The notes under the pieces were generated by a model. That model was given only the letters and a program-made list of their open reading frames with translations. It was not told where the DNA came from and made no database searches. A stretch of DNA of 64,000 nt from Porphyrobacter sp. TH134. GTDB taxonomy: Bacteria; Pseudomonadota; Alphaproteobacteria; Sphingomonadales; Sphingomonadaceae. The position numbers were made by a program, and so were the translations under genes. The stretch lies in the NCBI RefSeq assembly GCF_002855495.1, contig NZ_PKRO01000014.1, positions 1-64,000 of the forward strand, given 5' to 3'. Positions within the stretch are counted from its first letter, which is position 1. Every line of letters begins with the position of its first letter. Below, one piece after another: positions 53,714 through 61,274 of the stretch.

Positions 53714-56074
53714 ATGGACGTCTCGCCCCTTTCGCTGGTGCTGATTGCGCTCGTGCTGGCCGCATGGGCGGTGGGCGGGGCTGTGGTCGTGTTGCGCGCG
53801 AACCAAAGCGTCAAACGCGCCAAGGCGATGCGCACCAGCCTGAAACGGATGCAGGCCTTGCTTGATGTCGCCCCCGCCTTGCCGTTGCTGGTGCGGGTGG
53901 ATGGGCGGATCGAGGCGCCTGATAAACTGGCCCGGATGCTGGGCCTTGCGGCGATGCCCAAATACCTCAGCGAACTGGCCGCGCCGCTTGGCAATCCCAA
54001 AGCTGGCGGGCTGGCGCAGGCCCAGATCGACCAGCTGTGGGACAAAGTTCAAACCACCCAGAAAAGCGCCGCGCCGTTTCGCATGGCGATCAATCTTCCC
54101 GGCGCGGGCCGCTCGCTGGCGCTGTATGGCACGCTCGCCGACCCGCAGGTCTCGCCCGGCAGTGCGGCGCTGGTATGGGTGTTCGACTTTACCGAAAGCC
54201 ATTCCGAAATGGCCCGCCTGCGCGCGGCAGCGGCGCGTGCGACCGGCGATTTTGCCGCGCTGGTCGGGCTGATTGAAGCGGCGCCGATGCCGATGTGGTT
54301 TCGCGGCGCTGACCTGACGCTCCAACTCGTCAACCAGGCCTATGTCGACGCTGTCGGCGCAGGCGGCGCGGCCGAGGTGGTGCAGGGGCAGATTGAACTG
54401 CTTGAGCCCGAAGACGGGCGCTCCCCCGCCGACATCGCCCGCGCGACGCTGACCAGTCAGGAAAAGTCCGAAAGGATTATCGCTGCCACCATTCATGGCG
54501 CGCGCCGGACGCTGCGGGTCAGCGATTTGCCGCTGGGGCTGGAAGGGGTGGCAGGCTATGCCATCGATATCGAGGAACAGCAGCAGGTCGCCCGCGAATT
54601 TCGCGCCTTCCGCGATGCCCAGCGTGCGCTGCTTGACCAGCTTTCGGTGGGCGTGGCGCTGTTTGATGGTGACGAACGGCTGACCTTCGCCAACCGCCCG
54701 TTCCGCCGCCTGTTCAGCCTGACCGAAGAGGCGATTGAGGCGCATACGCCGTTTGAACGGTTTCTTGCCGAAGCGCGCGAGCGCGGACGCACACCTGAAG
54801 TCCGCGATTTTCCCGAATGGCGGCGTGAACGCACCGGCTGGTTCGGGATGCAGGACACCTTCGAGGAGGCCTGGCCGCTGCCCGGCGGAACGCACCTGCG
54901 CGTGGTGGCACAGCCGATGCCCGATGGCGGGCTGATCCTGATTACCGAAGACCGCACCGAAAGCCTTGCCCTCTCGGCCGTGCGTGACACGCTGCTGCGC
55001 ACCCGCACCGCCACGCTCGACAGCCTGTTTGAAGCGCTCGCGATCTTTGCGCCTGATGGTTCGGTGCAGCTTTGGAATCGCAGTTTTGCCGGCACCTGGG
55101 GGCTGACGCCGGAATTTCTCGATCTGCACCCCAGTGCGGATGAATTGCTCAGCGCGATCGGGCGCAATCTGGTGAACCCGCAAGATGCCGGGCTGATTGG
55201 CGCTGCGGTGCGGGCCGCCACGCTCGACCGGCGCGAGAAGGGCGGGCAGGTCGATCTCGCCGATGGCCGCACCTTGCGTTTCGCCGGCATCCCGCTGCCC
55301 GATGGCAACGGGCTGCTGACCGTGCTGGACATCACCGCCTCGCAGAAAGCCGAACAGGCCTTGCGCGAACGGGCTGAGGCGCTGGAGGAAGCTGATGCGG
55401 TCAAGGCGCGGTTCCTGGCCAATATGAGCTATGAATTCCGCACGCCGCTCACCACCATCGGCGGCTATGCCGAATTGCTGAAAAGCGGCGCTGCGGTGGA
55501 TCCGCAGGCGGCAGGGGAATATGTCGATGCGATCCTCAGCGCGGTTGAACGGTTGACCGAACAGGTCGAAAACGTGCTGGACCTGTCGCAAAGCGAAGCG
55601 GGGTTGCTCCCCATTCGCAAGGAGCGGCTGGATGTGCTCGATTTTCTGACGAAGCTGGTGCGCGACCGTGAGGCGGCGATTATCGCAGGCGGGCTGAGTC
55701 TTGATCTCAAGGGCCGCCGGGGCCGCGTGATCGAGGCCGATCCGCGCCAGATGGGCCGGGCCATCGGCAATCTGCTCGACAATGCGGTCGCCGGCACGCC
55801 GGATGGCGGGCGGATCGTGATCGAAATCCGCAAAGCGCCCGAAGGCGCCGACTGGGGCATCGAAATCACCATTGCCGATAATGGCCGCGGCATGACCTCG
55901 TCGGAACTTGCCCGGGCGCAAGGCGGCCTGAAGCCTGCGGCGGAAGGGGCGCCAGAACGCCGCACCGGGCTGGGTATCCCGCTCGCGCGCCAGCTGATCG
56001 AAGCGCATGATGGAACGCTTGAAATTGCCAGCCGCAAGGGCGCTGGGACGACAGCAAAGATCCACCTCCCATGA
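53714..56074 (+). CDS. divL: DivL-like tyrosine-containing histidine kinase homologue (cell-cycle regulator)
   Basis: The N-terminal membrane helix (about 5-28) is followed by three PAS-like regions (about 180-560), an H-box-like region and a HATPase domain. Where sensor kinases have MSHELRTP, this protein has NMSYEFRTPLTT, so the phosphorylatable His is Tyr573. That substitution defines DivL, which in Caulobacter modulates the CckA-CtrA pathway and senses DivK. The ATPase part still has N-box (NLLDNAV) and G-box-like (DNGRGM, TGLGIPLARQ) motifs. The tsaE gene overlaps its end (ATGA). Confidence 0.85.
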   Translation: MDVSPLSLVLIALVLAAWAVGGAVVVLRANQSVKRAKAMRTSLKRMQALLDVAPALPLLVRVDGRIEAPDKLARMLGLAAMPKYLSELAAPLGNPKAGGLAQAQIDQLWDKVQTTQKSAAPFRMAINLPGAGRSLALYGTLADPQVSPGSAALVWVFDFTESHSEMARLRAAAARATGDFAALVGLIEAAPMPMWFRGADLTLQLVNQAYVDAVGAGGAAEVVQGQIELLEPEDGRSPADIARATLTSQEKSERIIAATIHGARRTLRVSDLPLGLEGVAGYAIDIEEQQQVAREFRAFRDAQRALLDQLSVGVALFDGDERLTFANRPFRRLFSLTEEAIEAHTPFERFLAEARERGRTPEVRDFPEWRRERTGWFGMQDTFEEAWPLPGGTHLRVVAQPMPDGGLILITEDRTESLALSAVRDTLLRTRTATLDSLFEALAIFAPDGSVQLWNRSFAGTWGLTPEFLDLHPSADELLSAIGRNLVNPQDAGLIGAAVRAATLDRREKGGQVDLADGRTLRFAGIPLPDGNGLLTVLDITASQKAEQALRERAEALEEADAVKARFLANMSYEFRTPLTTIGGYAELLKSGAAVDPQAAGEYVDAILSAVERLTEQVENVLDLSQSEAGLLPIRKERLDVLDFLTKLVRDREAAIIAGGLSLDLKGRRGRVIEADPRQMGRAIGNLLDNAVAGTPDGGRIVIEIRKAPEGADWGIEITIADNGRGMTSSELARAQGGLKPAAEGAPERRTGLGIPLARQLIEAHDGTLEIASRKGAGTTAKIHLP

Positions 56075-56535
56075 TCGAGACACGCTGCCACTTGCCCGAT
56101 CTGGCGGCGATGGCCGGCTATGGCACTGTGCTGGCCGGGCGGTTGCGGGCGGGCGATGTGGTGGCGCTTTCGGGCGGGCTGGGGGCGGGCAAGACCACGC
56201 TGGCGCGGGCGATCCTTGCCGCGCTTGGCCATGCGGGCGAAGTGCCGTCGCCGACCTTCACCATCATCGAAAGCTACGCGTCGCCGGCCATGCGTCTGCC
56301 GGTGGTCCATGCCGATTTCTATCGGCTGGACGATCCATCCGAGCTGGCCGAGATTGGCCTTGATGAGTACCGCGAGGGTGCAGTGCTTCTGGCGGAATGG
56401 CCCGATCACGCGGGCGGCTTCGCGCATGAGCCGGGATGCCTGTCGATCACGCTGGAACCGGTGGGAGAAAGCGGGGAAGGCGGGCGGATTGCGATTGCCC
56501 GCGGGGGCGCGGATTGGGTAGGGCGGATGCCATGA
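56071..56535 (+). CDS. tsaE: tRNA threonylcarbamoyladenosine biosynthesis ATPase TsaE
   Basis: P-loop protein that works with TsaB and TsaD to form t6A in ANN-reading tRNAs. Walker A GLGAGKTTLARA (from residue 36), SPTFTIIESYASP and HADFYRLDDPSEL are family hallmarks. It has 154 residues. ATGA overlaps couple it to divL upstream and to the kinase gene downstream. Confidence 0.95.
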   Translation: MIETRCHLPDLAAMAGYGTVLAGRLRAGDVVALSGGLGAGKTTLARAILAALGHAGEVPSPTFTIIESYASPAMRLPVVHADFYRLDDPSELAEIGLDEYREGAVLLAEWPDHAGGFAHEPGCLSITLEPVGESGEGGRIAIARGGADWVGRMP

Positions 56536-57521
56536 CCGCGCTTCCCCAAGGCCTTGCCGAATTCGTCGCCCACGCCGGATGGGAGGGCGCGGACATCGAC
56601 CCGCTGCCCGGCGATGCTTCGTTCCGGCGCTATTTCCGGCTGAGCCGGGCAAGCGGCGAATCGGCGATGCTGATGCACGCGCCCCCGCCGCATGAAGACC
56701 CCGCGCCGTTCCTGCATGTGGCGCACTGGCTCAACGCGCACGGCATGCGCGGCCCGGCGATCCTTGCCGAGGATGCGGCCCGGGGCTGGGTGCTGACCGA
56801 GGATTTCGGCAATGACCGGATGCGCGACTGGCTCGATCTGAACCCTGCGGACGAGCGCGCCGCTTACGAAGCCGCGGTCGAGGCGCTGGCCGCGCTCCAC
56901 CGCCTGCCGCCGGGGCCGTTTCCGGCTTACGACATGGCGGTCTATGCCCGCGAGGCGGCGCTGCTGACCGAATGGTATTGCCCCGCGCAAGGCCTTGCGG
57001 TGGACGCCGCGGGCTATGCCGCCGCCTGGGAGGAAGCCCTCGCGCCGCTGCTCGCCCGCCAGAACCCCGGTGTGACAGTGCTGCGCGACTATCATGCCGA
57101 GAACATCATGCTGCTCGGCGGCAAGGCGACCGCGCCGCAGGGCCTGATCGATTTTCAGGACGCGCTCGTGGGCCATCCGGCCTATGACCTCGTCTCGCTG
57201 TTGCAGGACGCGCGGCGCGATGTGTCTGAGGCGCTGGAGGCGGCGATGCTGGCGCATTACTGCGCGGCGGCGGGCGTGAGCGGCGATGATTTCCTCGCCG
57301 ACTACGCCCGGCTTGGCGCGCAGCGGAATGCCAAGATCGTCGGCATCTTCACCCGGCTCGACCGGCGTGACGGCAAGCCCAAATACCTCGCGATGATCCC
57401 GCGCGTCTGGGCGGCGATGGAGCGCGATCTGGCGCATCCGGCGCTGGCACCCGTGGCACGCTGGTTCGATGCCAATATCCCGGCCGATCTGCGCGCGGCA
57501 AACGGCGCTTTCGCCGGATGA
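56532..57521 (+). CDS. amgK: N-acetylmuramate/N-acetylglucosamine kinase (AmgK-like phosphotransferase)
   Basis: Aminoglycoside-phosphotransferase-fold kinase. The catalytic loop is LRDYHAENIMLL and the metal-binding segment LIDFQDALVGHPAYDL. In the AmgK-MurU pathway it phosphorylates the anomeric carbon of recycled MurNAc. The next gene, murU, makes UDP-MurNAc; the adjacency supports the assignment. It has 329 residues from the ATG at 56532 (ATGA overlap with tsaE). Confidence 0.88.
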   Translation: MTALPQGLAEFVAHAGWEGADIDPLPGDASFRRYFRLSRASGESAMLMHAPPPHEDPAPFLHVAHWLNAHGMRGPAILAEDAARGWVLTEDFGNDRMRDWLDLNPADERAAYEAAVEALAALHRLPPGPFPAYDMAVYAREAALLTEWYCPAQGLAVDAAGYAAAWEEALAPLLARQNPGVTVLRDYHAENIMLLGGKATAPQGLIDFQDALVGHPAYDLVSLLQDARRDVSEALEAAMLAHYCAAAGVSGDDFLADYARLGAQRNAKIVGIFTRLDRRDGKPKYLAMIPRVWAAMERDLAHPALAPVARWFDANIPADLRAANGAFAG

Positions 57522-58234
57522 CGAAGCTCGCATCCGACACCGCGATGATCCTCGCCGCTGGCCTTGGCAAGCGGATGCGGCCGCTCACTGCCAGCCAGCC
57601 CAAGCCGTTGGTGCGGGTGGCGGGCAAGGCATTGATCGACCACGCGCTGGACCGTCTCGCTGATGCGGGCGTCGCCAAAGCGGTGGTCAATGTCCACTAC
57701 CTCGCCGACGCGCTCGAAGCCCATGTGCTCGCGCGCGCCGTGCCCAAGGTGACAGTTTCGGACGAGCGCGCGCAATTGCTGGAAACCGGCGGCGGGATGG
57801 TGAAGGCGCTGCCGGGCCTGCCTGATCCGTTCTTCGCGCTGAATGCCGACAATATCTGGCTCGATGGCCCCAAAAGCGCTTTCCACGATCTTTCGCGCCG
57901 CTGGGATCCCGAAGCCATGGACGCCCTGTTGCTGGTGGTGCCGCACGCGCGCGCGGCCAATTTTTCCGGACCGGGCGATTTCCACATGGACCCGCTGGGG
58001 CGTCTCTCGCGCCGCCGTGACGGGCGGATTGCGCCCTTTATCTACACCGGCATCCAGCTGGTCAGCCACCGCCTGATGCGTGACGCGCCTGACGGGCCGT
58101 TCTCCACCAACATTCTCTGGAACCGGGCGATGGAAGAGGGGCGGCTTTACGGTCTCAGCTTCACCGGGCTGTGGTTCGAGGTCGGCACGCCGCAAATGAT
58201 CCGCCCGACCGAGGAGGCGCTGCTGGGTGGCTGA
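57518..58234 (+). CDS. murU: N-acetylmuramate alpha-1-phosphate uridylyltransferase
   Basis: Nucleotidyltransferase with the signature MILAAGLGKRMRPLT (10-24) and a sugar-binding FFALNADNIW segment. It joins UTP to MurNAc-1-phosphate, completing the peptidoglycan recycling shortcut that bypasses GlmU-MurA (and thus fosfomycin). It has 238 residues; its ATG overlaps the amgK stop. Confidence 0.9.
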   Translation: MTKLASDTAMILAAGLGKRMRPLTASQPKPLVRVAGKALIDHALDRLADAGVAKAVVNVHYLADALEAHVLARAVPKVTVSDERAQLLETGGGMVKALPGLPDPFFALNADNIWLDGPKSAFHDLSRRWDPEAMDALLLVVPHARAANFSGPGDFHMDPLGRLSRRRDGRIAPFIYTGIQLVSHRLMRDAPDGPFSTNILWNRAMEEGRLYGLSFTGLWFEVGTPQMIRPTEEALLGG

Positions 58235-61200
58235 ACCGCGCAAACCCGGCCCGCTGGTCTACTCCATCGCTGCGCACCGCGGTTTTGCCGATGCTCTGGT
58301 GGCAGGCCTTGTGCCGCGATACCGCGAGCCGGGTTTCGGGCTGGCGCGTCTCACCCTGCTGGTGCCGTCAAGCCGCGCGGCACGCACGCTGTCCGAAGCC
58401 TTCATCCGCCACGCAGGCGCAAGCGGCGAGGGCGGCCTTCTGATGCCGCGCATGATCGCGATTGGCGATCTTGATCTCGATGAAAAACTGGGCGCAGCGC
58501 TTGATCCGCTGGGGGCGGCGGACATTCCCCCGGCCTGCGATCCGCTGGCGCGCTGGCTGACGCTGGACCGCCTGATTGCCGAAGAGCGCGCAGCAGAAGG
58601 CATGGAGCCGCTGCCGGGCCGTGCACGCCTGAACCTCGCGCGGGAAATGGCACGCACGATGGACCGCCTGCTGGTGGAAGAAAAGGCCCCGGAAGACTTG
58701 TGGGCCGATCCGGTGCTCGACCAGCTGGGCAATCTTGCCGATCACTGGAAGCGCGCGATCCGTTTGTTTGCGCGGGTGAATGCGCGGTGGCAGAGCGAAC
58801 TGGCCGAGCAGGGCCGGGTTGATGCGGCCACGCGGCGCAATCTGCTGTTTGATCGCGCCGCCCGCCGCTGGCGCGAGGCCCCGCCGCCGCATCCCATCGT
58901 CGCGGCGGGCGTTACCAGCGCTGCGCCAGCCCTGGCGCGGCTGCTCAAGGTGGTCGCGCAATTGCCTGAAGGCGCGGTGGTGCTGCCGGACCTTGATCTG
59001 GCAATGGACGATGCGGCGTGGGCGGAATTGGGTCTGGCGGGCGCTTCGGAGGAACCCGGCGGCCCGGTGTTCGCGCCGGGCGATGCGCTGAGCCATCCGC
59101 AATATCACCTGAAGCTGCTGCTGAACCGCATGGGGGTGAACCGCGCCGAGGTGCAGCCATGGCACCGGCGCGGGATCGGGGCGGCAGAGCCTTCGCGCAG
59201 CCGTGCTATTTCTGCACTGTTCCTGCCCCCGCAAGCCAGCCGCGCGTGGATCGATCTGGGTGCCGACCGGCGGCGCTTGGCGGGTGTGCGCCTGCTGGTC
59301 AGCGCCACGATCGAGGAAGAGGCGCAGGCCATCGCAATGCTGGTGCGCCAGGCGCTGGAGCAACCGGAACAGCGCATCGTCGTGGTCACCGCCAATCGCG
59401 CTCTGGCCCGCCGGGTGGCGCAGCATCTGGAACGCTGGAACATCGCGGCAGACGACAGCGCTGGTCGCCCGCTGGCGCTGACCCCGGCGGGCCGCCTGTT
59501 CGGCTTGCTGACCGAAATCGCCGCCAATGGCCCGGCCCCCTCCAATCTGGTCGCCGCCTTCAGCCATCCTTTGGTGCGCGGGCATGACAGCGACGCGCGG
59601 CGCGTTTGGCTGGCCGGCGCGCGCGCCTTCGACCGCTGCTTGCGTGGGCCATCGCCGGCGCCGGGGATCGCGCCGTTGGGCAAGGCTGCCGCCAAGGCCG
59701 GGATTGATGATTGGTGGAACGAGGCCAGCGGATTGCTTGGCCCCTTGCTCGATTGGCCGCGCGATATTGCGCTGGCAGACGCCCTGACGCTGCTGGCGGA
59801 CGCGGCGGAGGGTTTTGCCCAGACGCTGGTGTGGGAGCGCGAAGATGGCCGGGCGCTGGGCACCATGATCGAGGAACTGCGCGAACAAGCCGCTGGCGCT
59901 GGCACCATGATTGAAACCGCCGATCTGGCGGGGATCCTGCGCGATTGCATGGAAGCGGTTGCCGTGCGCCCCGGCTATGGCGGCCACCCGCGCGTGGCGA
60001 TTTACGGGTTGCTCGAAGCGCGCATGGCGCGCGCGGATCTGGTGATTTGCGGCGGGCTGAACGAAGGCTCGTGGCCGCAACCGCCCGCCGCCGATGCGCT
60101 GCTGGCGCCTGCCATCCTGCGCGCGCTGGGCGTGCCGGGCGCCGAGTTTCGCATCGGTCTTGCCGCGCATGATCTGGCCGGCGCGATGGGTGCGCCTGAA
60201 GTGGTGCTCAGCCGATCCTTGCGCGATGCCGAGGGGCCGACGCTGCCCTCGCGCTTCGTGCTGCGGGTCGAAGCGCTTCTCGGCGATGATCTGGGCAAGG
60301 AGCACCGCGAGCGGGCAATCCCGGCGCTGTTGCCGCAGATTGACCGCCTGCGCGCGCCTGCGCCCGAATATCCGCGCCCCGCACCCGATCCGTTGCCCGC
60401 TGTGCGCGACGTGCCGATCAAGGTCACCGCGCTCGATCGGTTGCTGGGCGATCCCTACCAGTTCTACGCGCAGGCGATCCTTGATCTGCGCCAGTTGCAA
60501 CCGCTCGCCGCCGATCCCTTCAGCGATCCGGCGCTTCGGGGGACCTTGGTGCATGATGTGCTCGACAAATGGCACAGGGCGAAGGCGAGCGATCCGGGGC
60601 TTGCGCTGGCCCCCTTTGCCGCCGCCCATTTTGAGCGCGAGCGCGTCCACCCGCTGTTTCGCGCGCTGTGGCAACCCCGCCTGATTGCCGCGTTGGAACG
60701 CTTTGAGCGCTGGATCGCTGACGACGCCACTGAGAAGGGCCGTACGGTGCTCGCGACCGAGATTTCCGGCGAGATGGTGTTTGACGGAGTCACCGTCATG
60801 GGCCGCGCCGACCGGATCGACCGGTTGGCGGACGGGACCCTGGGGATCGTGGATTACAAGACCGGCGCGCCGCCTGCCAAAAAGCAGGTGACATCGGGCT
60901 ATGCGCTGCAATTGGGGCTGCTGGGGCTGATTGCGCAAGCAGGCCGGTTTGCCAACGATAAGACCGGACAGGTGGTAACAGGCACGCCGACCCGGTTTGA
61001 ATACTGGTCGCTGGGTAAGGCGAAGAAGGACGATGGTTTCGGCTATCAGGAAACTCCGGTGAAGGAGGGCAACGCAAAGACCGGCTTGCTCCAGGACGAT
61101 TACCTCAACTTCCACGCCGACCGGCTGGCCGAGGCGATCCGGCTGTTTATCAAGGGCAGCAAGCCCTTCATCGCCCGAGAGAATCCCGATTACAAAGGCT

Positions 61201-61274
61201 ACAACGAGTACGACCAGCTGATGCGGCTGGAGGAATGGGCGATCCGCTTGACCGAGCCGGAGGCTAAGTCATGA
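58227..61274 (+). CDS. addB: Double-strand break repair protein AddB
   Basis: Helicase-like/nuclease subunit of the AddAB enzyme that resects DNA ends for RecA. The N-terminal part has a degenerate helicase fold, and the C-terminal PD-(D/E)xK nuclease appears at about residues 855-880 (GRADRIDR ... GIVDYKTG). It has 1,015 residues, typical of the alphaproteobacterial form. The start is GTG, overlapping murU, and the stop overlaps addA (ATGA). Confidence 0.93.
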   Translation: MAEPRKPGPLVYSIAAHRGFADALVAGLVPRYREPGFGLARLTLLVPSSRAARTLSEAFIRHAGASGEGGLLMPRMIAIGDLDLDEKLGAALDPLGAADIPPACDPLARWLTLDRLIAEERAAEGMEPLPGRARLNLAREMARTMDRLLVEEKAPEDLWADPVLDQLGNLADHWKRAIRLFARVNARWQSELAEQGRVDAATRRNLLFDRAARRWREAPPPHPIVAAGVTSAAPALARLLKVVAQLPEGAVVLPDLDLAMDDAAWAELGLAGASEEPGGPVFAPGDALSHPQYHLKLLLNRMGVNRAEVQPWHRRGIGAAEPSRSRAISALFLPPQASRAWIDLGADRRRLAGVRLLVSATIEEEAQAIAMLVRQALEQPEQRIVVVTANRALARRVAQHLERWNIAADDSAGRPLALTPAGRLFGLLTEIAANGPAPSNLVAAFSHPLVRGHDSDARRVWLAGARAFDRCLRGPSPAPGIAPLGKAAAKAGIDDWWNEASGLLGPLLDWPRDIALADALTLLADAAEGFAQTLVWEREDGRALGTMIEELREQAAGAGTMIETADLAGILRDCMEAVAVRPGYGGHPRVAIYGLLEARMARADLVICGGLNEGSWPQPPAADALLAPAILRALGVPGAEFRIGLAAHDLAGAMGAPEVVLSRSLRDAEGPTLPSRFVLRVEALLGDDLGKEHRERAIPALLPQIDRLRAPAPEYPRPAPDPLPAVRDVPIKVTALDRLLGDPYQFYAQAILDLRQLQPLAADPFSDPALRGTLVHDVLDKWHRAKASDPGLALAPFAAAHFERERVHPLFRALWQPRLIAALERFERWIADDATEKGRTVLATEISGEMVFDGVTVMGRADRIDRLADGTLGIVDYKTGAPPAKKQVTSGYALQLGLLGLIAQAGRFANDKTGQVVTGTPTRFEYWSLGKAKKDDGFGYQETPVKEGNAKTGLLQDDYLNFHADRLAEAIRLFIKGSKPFIARENPDYKGYNEYDQLMRLEEWAIRLTEPEAKS

